Shown here: one piece after another, positions 45,488 to 58,228 of the stretch
Layout: each line of letters starts with the position of its first letter
How positions within the stretch are numbered: the first letter of the stretch is position 1
NCBI GenBank assembly: GCA_030248065.1
Contig: JASAMV010006792.1
Coordinates: forward strand, 1 to 64,000
Direction: 5' to 3'
Length of the DNA stretch: 64,000 nucleotides
Source: Rhynchonema sp. JSB1_4
Taxonomy: Eukaryota > Nematoda > Chromadorea > Monhysterida > Xyalidae
The notes under the pieces: generated by a model
What the model saw: only the letters and a program-made list of their open reading frames with translations
What the model was told of the DNA's origin: nothing
Databases searched by the model: none
Translations under genes and position numbers: made by a program

Positions 45488-46189
45488 CAGGGTTGGAAAA
45501 AAAATTTTTTTTAAACAAGTTTTTTTTAAAAAAAAAATTTTTTTTTTAAATTTTTTTTTAAAAGTCTCAGATTCGGAGAAATTTTACCAAATTTGCCTAA
45601 AAAACGCGCAAAATCGCGAAAAAATGCAACTTTAATTGACAAGTCACTTTTGTGACTTGGTTTGCATCACTTATGAAGGGTGTTTACGTCATTTCGATGC
45701 GATCCAACAGTCTGTGCTTGTTATGGACCTATGATTGCTGCTCTGTGGTATCAGACACAACGGTTTGTGGTCGAATAAGCAAGATTCACTCATAAACCAT
45801 ACAGAATTGAGAATATAAGCTGCAGAAATATTTGTCGGGTCGCTGAATCAGTCGTATATGACCGACCCGATGGGGTATGACATCAAAGTACCATGTAAGT
45901 ACATACATACTGTGTCTCATGTATCACGGGGAGGTATAATAACATCATTTGGGGCATCTTAGATACCAAATACATGCCCCAAAAGTGATTTTGTGAAGAA
46001 AATTCTTCGACCCTTGAGAAAAAATGACAAAAATAACCCCCAAAAAGGCCATTTTTGGACGTTTTAGAACATCTTGTTCCCCCGAAAAATTTTAAAAAAA
46101 AATTTTTTTTTAAAAAAAAATTTTCAAAAACCTTTTTTTTAAAAAATAAAATTTTTTTTTAAAAAAAAAATTTTTTTTGCCCAACCCTG
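45488..46189. mobile_element. hAT-like MITE, CAGGGTTGG family, copy 1 (702 bp)
   Basis: Begins CAGGGTTGGAAAAAAAA and ends TTTTTTTTGCCCAACCCTG, flanked by the exact 8-bp duplication GTGGGAGC (45480-45487 and 46190-46197). Subterminal zones are runs of A8-T8-like palindromes. The interior (for example TTGACAAGTCACTTTTGTGA) is shared closely with the copy at 54201-54891. Confidence 0.92.
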
Positions 46190-46307
46190 GTGGGAGCTCT
46201 GCTAGATTTATTTTTAGCTGAAAATGTTTTGTGAGAATCACAAATAGCACAGTGGTTAAGAGTGACTGAACGTAAAAATCAGGATCGATTTGATGAATTC
46301 TTTTATG

Positions 46308-46845
46308 GTCATTGGCTGGAATTCACAAAACAAAGTCAAGCTCAACGTCAAAGTTCAAAGTCAGATGTTTCGGCCTCACGCTGGCTCGTGCAGCAGACGC
46401 GATTTTCTAAACGAAGGATCAAGTTTGACGCATTATTGTGCACGATTGGATGCGTTTCTCGGGATGCTGTTATTTGAAGGACGAAGCACAAGCGTTTCAG
46501 AAGATTATTTCTGAGTTATAATAATTTCTGACAGATGGCATTGAAATAATGTGGCGATCATTGATCGATTTTTGAACCTCCGTTGGTGATCGTCTGTTCA
46601 TTTCTTTGCCTCTTTTCAGAAATTCATGGAACTCAGAAATACTCTCACAAAACGCTTCTGTTACATCCCTATAGTAATATTTTGGCTAGATAAACATCCA
46701 GTCTTGCATAATAATGAGTCAAAGTTGACCCTTCGTTTAAAAACTTGCGTCTGCTGCACGAGCCAGCGTGACGCCGAAACATCTGACGTTGAACTTTGAC
46801 GTTGAGCTTGACGGTGAGCTTGCCTTTGTTTTATGAATTCCACCC
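46308..46845. repeat. Large inverted repeat (arms about 150 bp)
   Basis: The left arm (46308-46451) with GGCTGGAATTCACAAAACAA and GCTCGTGCAGCAGACGC pairs with the right arm (46690-46845), which carries GCGTCTGCTGCACGAGC and inverted AATTCC. A spacer of about 240 bp separates them. It is probably a fold-back transposon; outer borders were not resolved. Confidence 0.75.
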
Positions 46846-49800
46846 ATTGTGCGACCAATATAACCACAACACAGGTTCCACCACTGCCCAAAGCCGTTGA
46901 TAGTGTGTTTCACGTGGTATAGTGCACCGAATGCTGTGCTATTCAGATTCTGTTGACAACGTTATCCGGTGGCGGGCAACCAAGAGCAACAGCACAAACT
47001 ATGATGTCATCTGCACACATCAGGATCCTTTTGAATGACGTTTATGGGCGATAAAACCGCGCAAAGCAACACAACAATAATCATATTGGTCCCTTGAGTC
47101 CCGACGGGACACGTGGCCATGTGTATTCCACGCAGACTTCCACTTGGAAAACCTTAGGGGCCCTGAGTCGATGCTGGCTATCTGGAAAATGGGGGTGCAC
47201 TGGCAATGATGAAAAAAATCCATTCAGAGCGCCCGAGGCATTAAATAAAATTTTTTCACGTGAAACTCCCTAGACCTGTTTCGGGTGAGGGGGGGAGGTG
47301 TTTAAGTGGAAAACTCCGATGTGAACCTTATGTACATATCTGTTACTTGTGGTCACATGTTAAGCCCATCCGTTCCTTCATCATATATTGATCAGTTCGC
47401 TTGCTGACGGTCATGTGGTCTCTCTCTGTTGTTTACGTCGTTTTTATTTTGGCCGTCAGCCGGCAGGCCGACCCATCCGAGATAAGGCCTCTTTCTCAGA
47501 GCCATTCTGGCCACATGCGAAAAACCAGCCAGCCAGCAACGCGCGCGCGCGGCTCTACATTGAAATACAGCAGCAGGTCGAACCCTATTTTCGGGCCTTG
47601 TGTTCGCTTTCAACGCGCACTTTCAACGCGTATACTGCACATGTCTTTTCGGCGCCGCTATATGTAACTATTGCGGTATCTTGAGCCGCTAAGTCCAACT
47701 CAGCAGCGTGTAGCTTGGTATATATAAATGCAGTTAGCTGGCGAGAAAATAACACTGTTTTTTCTCGCTTCCCTGGCCTCCGAAAAGTGTCCCAATATCC
47801 AAAATAACAAGGTTGCCACTGCGAGTGTTTCGAAGTCACTTCTAGTCACTTTTTTCTCCTTGGGTGCCTGTCTACATGTGATCAAAATGCACTTTAAGCT
47901 AAATCTGGTTCATGCCAACCTGCCATATTGCTCAAACACTATTTTATGTGGTTTTCTGCCGGAGTAGATATGGCGACTGGTATAATAAACATTTGTTTTA
48001 GGCTGTGGGCTATTTTTTCTGGCACACCATATAGCCTCTTTTCAGCATGAACTATGGCACCTCTGGTTACGCTGGTCAAACGGGAGCTAATTTATGGCCG
48101 ATATGTCAAACTTGGTGATTCGGCTGGCCCGCCAGCGGTTTTGCCTGTGCTTGAAAATGTGTTCAGACCGTATATGCAAATACGATTAGTTCTGCCGTGG
48201 TTGCGCAATCGTTTCTTTCAAATGTGCTGGACGGGCAAGAATCTTCATTTTCATTACATGAGGTGTGACAAAAAAATCTCTTCCAAGACGAGACACCGGA
48301 CAGGTCTTCAAACTTTGCTACTAATGGACACTCCTCCCATCTGCAATCTATGGGAACAAGCTGCAGCAGCGCATGCTTTCCTGGTCTGCATCTGGCCCGA
48401 TGCGTTCACGAAGCCGCATAGTACATGGCTAGTTTGCGACCGCATGCATTTGAATGTGGGCCGCTGTATAAGTACACGCACTATCGCACGGTTCTAGCTG
48501 CCGTCAGCAATATACATGTGTAGTAGTTGAGCCCTTTACATGTACACACACGGACAACTTGTGCCTGCCAATAGCACACGTGCTCTACCCGCAAGCTGTG
48601 AGCGCTGACTGGGGCACTATACATACATATATAGTTTTTGCACTTTTGCGCATGCATCATCTGCGTGCAAGAAAGGCGAGCTCTGTGGCTCACGCGCGCT
48701 TGCTGGCTCCATGCACTTGCAAAAGTGTAGGCGCTCCTCGTTTCTCCGAGACTTAGGTATGTATGGATATGTTTCAGACTGAAAGCTTCTGTTTGTTTGG
48801 TCGCGGGTGCGGAAACAAATTTTCCGTACTATGTAGTTTTCTGAAACTGCATACTAAAAAGGGTCCTTGCTCCTGTTTACGAATGCAATGCAGTGAGCTG
48901 AAGGCAGGTACACAGCTGCCCATTAGCTCGTTGGTATACCACGAACATATGTAAATACCTATAGCTTTGTCAACAAAGTATACAATCTGTGCATGTTTTC
49001 AAACATTGATATTGTTCCCTTGTGCCTGATAGAGTTTCTTGTTTCAAATGTGCCCGCCTGGGCAGGCATAACCATAATACCTGCCATAAAGCTCTTCCTG
49101 CTCAAATCATCGTCACCTCAGGGCATTCCTTTTTGGATTTGATCAAATATTCAGAAATTAGTATCCGCAGTGCCGATACCGAGATGCATAAAGCGGGTTA
49201 CTCTGTAAGCTTTATTGCATTATTATGCAAATATACAGTAGTAGGTACATGTCCAGCGTTGCATCAGAGACTTTATTTTTAGTAACGGGTAATTTGCAGA
49301 ATGTGATTATTTTTATGAAGTTTCCCGGAAAATATCTGTCGCAAAAAAATATAGCATGTACAGGCAATGAGGCGGCGGTTTTGTATATAATCGCGTGTGC
49401 CCATTATACGCCCACGTGCAAGATGGTGCATTTCTGGGTTTGGGATGGAGGAAAAAGCGGGCGAAAAATCGATTTCCACAGGCTCCTGACAAATTCAACA
49501 ATCTGCTTTAGTAAACATTAATCATTCATGACCCACAATGAATTAGATACGTACAACACATATACACAATGATGAAGTTAATTCTGCACGAAATTTTCCA
49601 CCCGGACAAAAAAGATCTGTTTTTGACAAATAGTAGGACATTTTTGAGTCGCTGTTTTATTCACCAGTGATGAGCACAAAGCTTTATGAACCGCAATTTT
49701 GTTTATGGCACCCGCGCAAACACATACATATATACGAGGTTACCACTATTTTTTTATTACGTATGCTGATCACGATTCGTTGCTATTTACCTATTTGCGT

Positions 49801-49964
49801 ACGTATCTCGAGTTGGCTAATTCGCATAATTCAGCATCGATTAGCGTCAAGCTAAATATAAAGCATAGCATCAGATGTGACAGGGACCAAGTGCGTGGGT
49901 TTTTTTTTTCAGAGAATACGTAATAAATAATAACTTCACGCGCTGAAAGCACAAACAAGTCAAC

Positions 49965-52900
49965 ATGCAACAAATAATTTCACGGATGTTCGAGAAAATA
50001 AAGGCGACGAAATTGATGGAAAGGGAAGACGAAAGAAGGACCCAGAGGGTCGGCGGAAAGAAGCATTTGGGCAAGACCGACAGCTCGAACTTGAATGGGA
50101 ACGAGCAGAAACATCTGAAACGTGCCGAGCCGTATGGTACGCTTTTGGAAGTGACTGGGGGTTATTTGAAAATACATATGAACACGAAAGATTTACAATC
50201 AAAATTTTTGCTTCGCCATCTTCCACTTTTCTGGCTAACCTGTGTGTGCATGCTCAGACCTGTGCGTCCAAGCTCAGGTTTAGGCGCATACGCACGCCGA
50301 AATTTGGTATCTTGTCTGGTCGAAAAGTCAAATTAGTCCCGTCACCTCTCGGATTAAAAAGACCGCACCTGGGGAACTCGGTCGGTTCAGGCTATAGGAA
50401 CAATAACCTTTTCGGATTTTTAGTTCCTGGTGCTGTGAGTAAAAACAAAGCCTGGTTGTGCAAATCATGCGTATGCGCAAACGCCACAAGTAAACGGTGT
50501 CTTATTCAGAGACCTTCTTGCTGCCCCGTTCCATTCAACTCTGGCCTTCCCCATTCAGGCAAAGTGTCCGAGCTAACCATCCTCGATCAGTCCCTGACGG
50601 TGGTCGAGAAACGCGCCCTTCGCATCACCTGGCTGCGCATGCAAGGTCGTCAGGGTCAGGGCAATGTGCACTTGTGCGAACGTGTTTTCGACAAATTGAC
50701 ACGAAGGTGTCCCAAACTTCGACAGGTACAGATTGCGATTATGATCATTCGTAACCTGTATAGGTGTATGTTTTCGCTCTTCATGGTGACCCCCTTAACG
50801 GGATCGGAAAATTACTGCCATTTTATGGTACTTTAATTCCATGTTCGACCACATGGCACTTTTGTAGTTTTTAAAGCTCAAAATGATTAGAGAGCCACTG
50901 TCGTTAATTAGAGTGAATGAACTCACCCATTAATTAGAGCTAATTATTTTATGGAGCGAAGGATTTCAGCGTTTCTATCGCCCACTGCGTCGACATCAAT
51001 CTGAAAGAGTAAGCATTCAACAGCACTCTATGGATGAGATATAAACCAAGTTCTCGGCACATGAACGAGCGGTTATTTATGCCTCTGTGAAACATCGCAG
51101 CATAACGTCAAGCGTGTTTTGTGGCATTTGGCTGATGTTTCACACAAACTTTAGAATCGATGCTAGATATACATAACTGCTCATTCACGCGCTCAAATTC
51201 AGTATAGTTTGGTTTCCTTCCATTGCCTTGCCCCAATATGTCCATCCCTGATGAGTTCCACGGCTCTATGGCTGGGTATAATCTCATTTATTGTAAAACG
51301 TTTGCGTGTTCTTGGCTGCAGTGTTGGTACAGGTGTGACGGTGCATTTGCAGCGCTGATTTTAACGGCGAAGCGCAATGATGCCTAAAAGTGATGACATA
51401 ACTTTTCAGGTTTTCTGCAAGCAATACGTGGTGAATGCACTTCAACACAAAGGCGCCCAACGAGAGTCCTATGCGACAATTCAGGGTCAGTACTTTGTAG
51501 ACCCTTGGCCCCAAGAATTTTCCTGAATCAAGGTATAAATCACTGAAGATGTCCCCTTGCACGTTCAGGCCACGCTCGTATGCTGTCCGAATACATTGAC
51601 TACTGTATTTCGTGGCTGAATGACGAAGTTGTGGGGCTGGCTTATGAACACAATGAAAACGTGCAGCTCAAGGCGAAATTGATCGGTATATATACAGACA
51701 ATTTTACACATGAACGTCACAACTTACATGTTTCCAATATTCGTAAATGGATATGGAGTTCGTTCAACTGGCATGTGCTATGTGTTCTTCATGGTGGTTA
51801 CAATGGCCGCCTTGCTAATTTCCGATCATTTATGAAACACAACAAAGGCATACCAAAAGTCTAAATCGATAAATCAATCAACATCATCACAATATCTCTC
51901 GCAAATATCACTTGTTATTATTTTATACAGGCCGATGTCACAGCTGCCTGTTACCGTTCGGCGTGCGCGGCAACACCTGGGAACTTTTGGGCGAAATTTT
52001 GGCCGAAGAAATTCTGACGTGCGAATGTGTGCGAAACTGTTTGAAAGGACATCGCGCTTGGAATATGCTCATTGTGACCATCATCGACCATCTCAGGTCC
52101 GGTTTTGAGCAGGGCGTCAAACTGCAGGTCGGTGTTTTCAGCTTTGTTTATTGTATATTTTTGGTCGCAGCAGCTTCATCGCGAACGCTTTTAAGCGTTT
52201 TCACAAAAATATGGTTTTGAACTTGTAAACTCTAAGTTTGGTCATGACAGCACTGCTGTATTAACCACCGTAAAACCTTGGCCGAACAAATTTTTACACT
52301 GCTCAAAACTACTTGTGCGCCGCTCTCTGCCACAAAGTACAACCTACCAAAAGCGAAAATTTGTTCATGTCGAGTGTCCTCCGCCGCGTAGGTACGATCC
52401 ATAGGGTGGCATTTTCGAAACGGTGTAAAGCTCAGTTGGGTGTAAAGGTCGGTGTAAGCTCGGTCGGTGTCAGCTCGGTGTAAACATGAAACATTCCACG
52501 TTAACAGCAGGCAATGTTTCATGTTTACACCGAGCTGACACCGACCGAGTTTTCGATTGAGCTTACACCGACCTTTACACCCAACTCACCTTTACACCGT
52601 TTCGAAAATATCACCCATATACTGTAGTTGGCGATGGCGATCCATATGGTCCTTCAGTGTCTTGCTTTTTTGCACCTCATGATAACAACAACTGTAGTAC
52701 ATATGTGGTGGCATTGCAGCACGAGAAAAACCGAAGCGCCTGCTCGACACCGATGGAGGACTACAGTCGCACGCCGAGTCCGCTGCTTTCCAACGTGGCA
52801 GCTAACAACGATGATGTTTCATCGAGTCTACCACAAGACGAAGAGGCGGAATTTGGCCGACAGTTCAGCTACAATCCCTATCAGCCGTTCTCGAAAGTGA

Positions 52901-53458
52901 GCGTACTCGCGCAAAGACTGCCTCAGGCGCTGGAACGCATTCGCTTTGCTGCAGGTACATATGTATACAGCTGTTCGGTTTTATATTGAGTGTGAAACAT
53001 CAAAGATGTAAAGGCCGGTATGGACTTTATGCCCACAAAGAGCACACGGGCCAAACAGGATCTTATAGTCCCAGGTCCTCATTTCGTACCAAATCTTAAA
53101 TTCGACTTTAAAATTTTCAGGTTCAAGTCGTCGCACAATGCCAATGAGCCAATCGGACTACTCCCCAATTCGGGAGCACACGAAGGCCACCACCTCCAGC
53201 GGCAATAATGGGCCGACGCCGCGACATGACAGTCCAATTCCGCACGCCCAAGTGCTGTGCGCACGGCCGGAGTCACTCGAAGCCCAGCATGCCGGGAATC
53301 GTCGTGGTTCGTGGCATTTCCTCTGTGACGCCGAACCGGAGGAGAATGCGTCCGTTGAGGCGCAGGAAGCGTTCTTCGATCGACTATTCGACACGACGGC
53401 CACGAATCACGCCAGGCGTTCAATGTCGGTGGTCGAGATTAAACCGGCGGATGTTTGA
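49965..53458 (+). CDS. Globin-domain protein with long N- and C-terminal extensions (433 aa, 7 exons)
   Basis: Exons 49965-50136, 50559-50725, 51410-51485, 51569-51685, 51931-52127, 52720-52954, 53121-53458 join in frame to 1302 nt. Residues 1-58 are strongly basic (KATKLMEREDERRTQRVGGKK). The globin fold spans about 65-240: helix A Trp in ALRITWLRM, CD1 Phe115 in RQVFCKQY, distal E7 His140 in QGHARML, proximal F8 His181 in GRCHSCLLPFGV, and helix H Trp in HRAWNML. All heme-contact positions are therefore kept. The E7-F8 spacing is 41 residues, longer than in myoglobin, so the EF loop is extended. The C-terminal 190 residues are Ser/Pro/Glu-rich, ending RRSMSVVEIKPADV. Such extended globins are typical of nematodes, where many are neuronal sensors rather than oxygen carriers. 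The start is the only ATG giving a phase-consistent exon 1; exon 1 is the least certain. Confidence 0.92.
52404..52616. mobile_element. Fold-back MITE, GGGTG...CACCC family, second full copy
   Basis: Left arm GGGTGGCATTTTCGAAACGG, right arm ending CCGTTTCGAAAATATCACCC; closely related to 27840-28065. The centre holds TGAAACAT (52487-52494) facing ATGTTTCA (52514-52521). It lies in globin intron 5. Confidence 0.88.
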
Positions 53459-53587
53459 TATTTTTTTAGATATGCGATATAACGTATATACTATTTTTTA
53501 GTAATTTCGGTTTAAACACGGTATAGGGCTGGCTTGTGACGTTCGAGCGACTTTCGGGTTTTGAGCTCGTTAGAGACATAAATGTCG

Positions 53588-53593
53588 AAATAA
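53588..53593 (+). other. Probable poly(A) signal AATAAA of the globin gene
   Basis: A canonical AATAAA about 130 nt after the globin stop codon, in the expected orientation. Confidence 0.6.
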
Positions 53594-53754
53594 ACCCCGA
53601 CGGCTGGCCTGCGTTTTCCACTTTCATATTGGACCTGAAGTTTTCCATCGACCAGCATCATCTCTATTCTTTCATTAAGGGAGCTTAAAAAGTGTTGATT
53701 GCAAAATTGGCGGGAACCCGTTCGACAAGTCTTTTATCAAACACCCCTTCCTTT

Positions 53755-53927
53755 TACATTATACCCCTGCTTTTTTCATTATATTTCCGTTTCCCGTAGT
53801 GGCTTTTTTTCTATTTATACCCCTGCTTCTTTTCATTATATTTCCGTTTCCCGTAGTGGCTTTTTTTCTATTTATACCCCTGCTTCTTTTCATTATATTT
53901 CCGTTTCCCGTAGTGGCTTTTTTGTAC
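53755..53927. repeat. Three tandem copies of a 57-bp unit
   Basis: Units start at CATTATATTTCCGTTTCCCG (53777, 53834, 53891) with 57-bp spacing and end in TATACCCCTGCTTCTTTT; a partial unit precedes. It lies just downstream of the globin 3' end. Confidence 0.92.
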
Positions 53928-54200
53928 CCCATGATATTTTTCCAATATTTCTTGTCGTTCTTTTGTCTTTGGACTCCGAATTTTGTCAATAACAAAATGT
54001 TACTATGCCCACTTCACAGCGTGGTCTATGTACACTTTGAGCTTCATATATTTTACGGAGTGCCACACACCGACGTTTGTTTGCCCTCATATTACGTAAT
54101 AAAATAAATCACTTCAATCTGTAGGAATGAATCTTTCGTTGAGCTGGCTCTGGGCAGGAAAAGAAATATGGTTGCTATCAAACGAGACAAGTCTGGCCTT

Positions 54201-54891
54201 CAGGGATGGAAAAAAATTTTTTTAAACAAGTTTTTTTTTAAATTTTTAAAAAAAAAATTTTCTTTTTAAAAAATTTTCTTTTTAAAAAGTCTGAGATTCG
54301 GGGAAATTTTACCAAATTTGCCTAAAAAAACGCGCAAAATCGCGAAAAAATGCAACTTTAATTGACAAGTCACTTTTGTGACTTAGTTTGCATCACTTAT
54401 CAAGGGTGTTTACGTCATTTCGGTACGATCTAACAGTCTGTGCTTGATATGGACCGATGATTGCTGCTCTGTGGTATCGGACACAACAGTTTGTGGCCGA
54501 ATAAGCAAGATTCACTCATAAACCACACAGAATTGAGAATATAAGCTGCAGAAATACTGGTCGGGCAGCTGAATCAGTCGTATATGACCGACCTGATGGG
54601 GTATGACATCGAAGTACCATGTAGGCACATGCATACTGTGTCCCATGTATCAAGGGAAGGTATAATAACATCATTTGGGGTATCTTAGGTACCAAATACA
54701 TGCCCCAAAGGTGATTTTGTGAAGAAAATTTTTCGACCCTTGAGAAAAAATGACAAAAACCCCCAAAAAGGCCATTTTTGCACGTTTTAGAACATTTTGT
54801 TCCCCCGAAAATTTTAAAAAAAAATTTTTTTTCAAAAACCTTTCTTTTTAAAAAAAATTTTTAAAAAAAAAATTTTTTTTGCCCAACCCTG
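54201..54891. mobile_element. hAT-like MITE, CAGGGTTGG family, copy 2 (691 bp)
   Basis: Begins CAGGGATGG and ends GCCCAACCCTG, flanked by the exact 8-bp duplication CTGGCCTT (54193-54200 and 54892-54899). It is nearly identical in the interior to copy 1 at 45488-46189, with scattered substitutions, so both came from one recent source. Confidence 0.92.
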
Positions 54892-55993
54892 CTGGCCTTT
54901 TCACGCTCGCCGAGAAAGCGAGGATTGTTAACAAAATGAATCAGATTAGAAAAATGTCAAAGCTTTTCTCAAACCTTTTGTAAAAATGTTCTTGAGCCAG
55001 CGAAAACAAAAAGGCATATTCATATTCAATGAGATGTACAAAACCGGCGCTCGTTTTACCATTGCTTCACACGCATTTACAATAAGGAAGCGCAAACAAC
55101 AATTTTTTTATTTCTGCTTGCTTCATGTTGAACTCTCGTCTTCGTTGACGATAATTGCACCAAATAAACTTCGGTGACCTTCGTTCCACAGCATGCCTTG
55201 TCTCGTTCTTCCGCCATGATTTTCAAAAAAGAGAGGCTTGTAGTGCTTGGTGCATTAGCTATGCCAATATTTCCGCTAGGGTTGACCGAAATTGGCAAGC
55301 AAACTGCTGCGGCAGAAGAGCTATTTTGACGCAACATGCATTTCTGCTGTCTCATTTTCATCAATCAGATTTTGGACAAGACAAGACCACAAAGCATCAG
55401 TTTCGGCTCCGACATTTCTGCAAGTCAAGAAACATCAAGTGCTGGGCGATTGATACCGCGCTTCACTTCGCTGACATGACAAGCCCTTGGAATTGGCTCA
55501 AACCATGCAGCTTTTCTAAATTGGGAGAAATGTCGCGCCAATAGACATTAGGAACTCTCAACTTGCAGCTTTCTCATAAAGAATAGCGCTCTTGCAAGCG
55601 CGGGTAGAAATTTGTGGTTCAGCTGAATCGTAATGATTTTGTCCAAATAAATAATATTATACATAGGTGCTAAACGCGTATATAAGGTATATACGTTTGC
55701 TTTGCTGGTTGGTAGTCAGTGCTTGCTTTCCCATGTTCTACAGTGCCCCAGCGTTAGTTTATTATTCACACACAGTGTATGCGCAGCTTCGTAAGTCAAA
55801 ATGTTCACACGTGCCATGCCTCAAAATCCAGTTATGTTGTCATGCTATGTTCACAAATTACACTCGCTTCCGTGCCTTTGCATGACCAACCCCGCACATG
55901 CCTTTATGGGTCGCTTGCATGATTTTATGAGGAAACATTGTTTCATTGGTGCACATGGGTTCCGTGTTCTAGCCACACAACACCGATGTTAGC

Positions 55994-56504
55994 CAGGGTT
56001 GGGCAAAAAAACGACGGCGTTTTTTCTTAAAAAAACGACGTTTTTTTTAAAAAAAACGCCTGGGTCGTTTTTCGTTTTTTTTAAATCCTGAATTTCCTTG
56101 ATTTTCCCTGATTTTTCAGGGAAAGTACCCTGATTATCAAGGAAAATCAATTTTTTGTCCCATTTTTTCAAAAAATTTTCGACCAATTTTTACTTTGTCG
56201 AGATACGTCGATATACGGAGTTTGACTTTCAGTGATGACCGCGGCCAAAGTTGGTCCCACGATGCGGGTCTGATATGGGATCTGAGCAACTCGCTAGAAA
56301 AGGGTTGAAACCTGTTTATTTTGCCTCAGAACACATAGAATGACTTCATTTAACCACGTTTTCTTCCCAACATGAGCGTTTTCCAATTTTTTTGGGGGCA
56401 TATTTTGGTCATCTGGGCGTTTTAAAAAAACGTTTTTTTAAAAAAAACATTTTTTTAAAAAAAAAACGATTTTTTGCAAAAAAAACGTTTTTTGCCCAAC
56501 CCTG
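55994..56504. mobile_element. hAT-like MITE, CAGGGTTGG family, variant with AACGTT tags (511 bp)
   Basis: Begins CAGGGTTGGGCAAAAAAACG and ends CGTTTTTTGCCCAACCCTG, flanked by the exact duplication ATGTTAGC (55986-55993 and 56505-56512). The termini match copies 1 and 2. The subterminal palindromes, however, are A-runs plus CG plus T-runs instead of plain A/T runs, and the interior is different. Confidence 0.9.
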
Positions 56505-57666
56505 ATGTTAGCTCATGGTCATGACTATGTTTTCACACAAGCATACATTACGGTTTACATCAATTTTGGCCATAAACCATAAATGTACATATGGTACTGA
56601 ACAGCGCTTGTGTCTCATGTTCATGAACATTTTCGTTCGTTCTTAGGTCGTCGACAAAAGTTCTCCCCCGTCAGACACAAACGCAGTGCACTGTTTTCGC
56701 TCTGATTTGTTGCGCAATGCACCTCGCGGGACACTTGCGTCTACGACATTAGTATCGGCCAACATTTCAGGCACATGTACATGCTATTCTGCGTGAACCA
56801 AATAGTCAGCATGTTTGTGCTATACTGACTTGAGCCATGCTTACGAATTATGCAACTTATATACTTATACGTTTTGTACAAGAGTCATTTGGGCTGCCTT
56901 AGGACCCGGTTTCTTTGTGACCCGACGAACACAAAGGAACCAGTACACTACAAATTTCACGAACTCGGGCTTTCTTTCAAGGGGCACTATTCGGTAGTGC
57001 ACATGCCAACATGTACAATCCTTGTACTTTTCTAGTTTAGTTCATGCCCAAGTACAGAATGTTTTGTGCCGCAGAAACATTTGGTAATGAGTGTGTTTGG
57101 TGCTAAATAGAAGATAAACAGGAAACTTAATTGCAAAAGTCAGCCTGTTTCGTTCCGATTTTACCGGTAATGTTGCACCCGAGACTTGGTTGCAGGACGA
57201 AAAAAACCCGAATAGATCCCTATTTGACTCAATTTGGAACATTTCCGAATAGAGCCCCATGGGGTTCTATTCAATGGGGCTGTAACCGGACAATTCCAGT
57301 ACTTTGTTGAATCATGTGCTTTGTAAGCACCAAATCAAGAACAGATTTCCGAGAACTTGCCTAACTTCCAAGCTAATGCCGCGACCTGGGGGAGGGGGTT
57401 CTTAAAAGTTCGTGCCCGGCCTGACCCGGTGCCATTCTTTATTCTCCAGGCACTTGGAAGCACACACGTGCACTTGCTGTTACGTAGCAACGAAAACTCG
57501 CAGCAAATTTTACCAACGTATGCGGGCACGCTTTTACCTGGCTGTACTTTTCATCAAAGTGAAAGCGAACTTTCAGACTGAATTGATCACAAATTATCAT
57601 TTTATCATCGAAAGTGCCTCTCGAATTGATGGTCAAATGACGGTCTCAAATTATCAGCGATAAAAG

Positions 57667-58228
57667 ATGGCAATCAGAGACTGTTGTCTGATACTTTTGG
57701 CGTGCATTTTGCCGGTGAGTCGTAGATGTCTTCAATTTTCAATCCAGTTTTTGTACGTCGTTGAGTGGCTTGCGGTGCGGGTTTACCCGTCAAGTTCAAA
57801 CTGTCTGAATTATACGAAACAACAGTTGTTGTTTTGTTTGCTGAAATTCAGGTGTTGTGAATTGGTACCCGAAAGAGAGCCCACATTTCTGTACCGTATA
57901 AGTTCGGGGGCTTCCGGTATTGTGTCGGAATATAGGATGCCACCGCCCACCGGTATAGTTTGGCGGGTGCGCTGCCACCGAAGATGACCAGGCTGCACCG
58001 TGGCAATTTCCCCAACTCAGTACAGTATTTTCATCGCACCTACAAATGTTTCAGCCGCTGGCCGTCTGCCTACATCTAGATAATTGCTGTTCAATCCACG
58101 TACTGATCAACATTCTATTCACCATTCTGCTGCCGTATCTCGGCGGTATCATTCACGCGATTTATGTGATTTGCTGTGTTCGACCCGGAGCCGAACTCGT
58201 CGCGACGCAGGAGGGCGACGATCTATGA
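57667..58228 (+). CDS. PMP3 / UPF0057 family small membrane protein (73 aa, 2 exons)
   Basis: Exons 57667-57714 (48 nt) and 58055-58228 (174 nt) join in phase 0 at ILP/PLAV. The protein opens MAIRDCCLILLACILPPLAV and has two hydrophobic segments, about residues 6-22 and 31-54. It shows the family marks PPLAV and LINILFT...L.GIIHAIYVI, then an acidic tail ELVATQEGDDL. PMP3/UPF0057 proteins are small plasma-membrane proteolipids linked to ion balance and stress tolerance in yeast and plants; nematodes carry several. Length is normal for the family with a short extra tail. The second acceptor is ATGTTTCAG, itself a copy of the octamer core. An exact decamer lies 20 bases past the stop (58249-58258). 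Confidence 0.95.

Larger units (their letters stand above)
44106..49964. other. Spacer between divergent WDHD1 and globin genes
   Basis: It must contain both promoters. It holds a fold-back element (44705-44903), a hAT-like element (45488-46189) and a large inverted repeat (46308-46845). The stretch 47300-49900 has several 60-150 codon frames without recognisable pattern, GCGCGCG runs and TACATATG-like words. I see no convincing coding exon there. Confidence 0.6.
53928..57666. other. Spacer between globin and PMP3 genes
   Basis: Contains the two hAT-like elements at 54201-54891 and 55994-56504. Frames of up to 129 codons around 55155-55544 on the plus strand are overlapped by others on the minus strand and show no family pattern. 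A GAATAGAGCCCC word near 57240 matches the tag-like word at the edges of the intron 1 cluster. Confidence 0.6.

Noticed and set aside
48054..48497. 147-codon open frame as a gene
   Set aside because: No family pattern and no convincing splice context; it lies in a spacer with several similar random frames.
55155..55544. 129-codon frame as a gene or transposase remnant
   Set aside because: No recognisable domain; the opposite strand is also open, and there is no supporting splice or promoter evidence.
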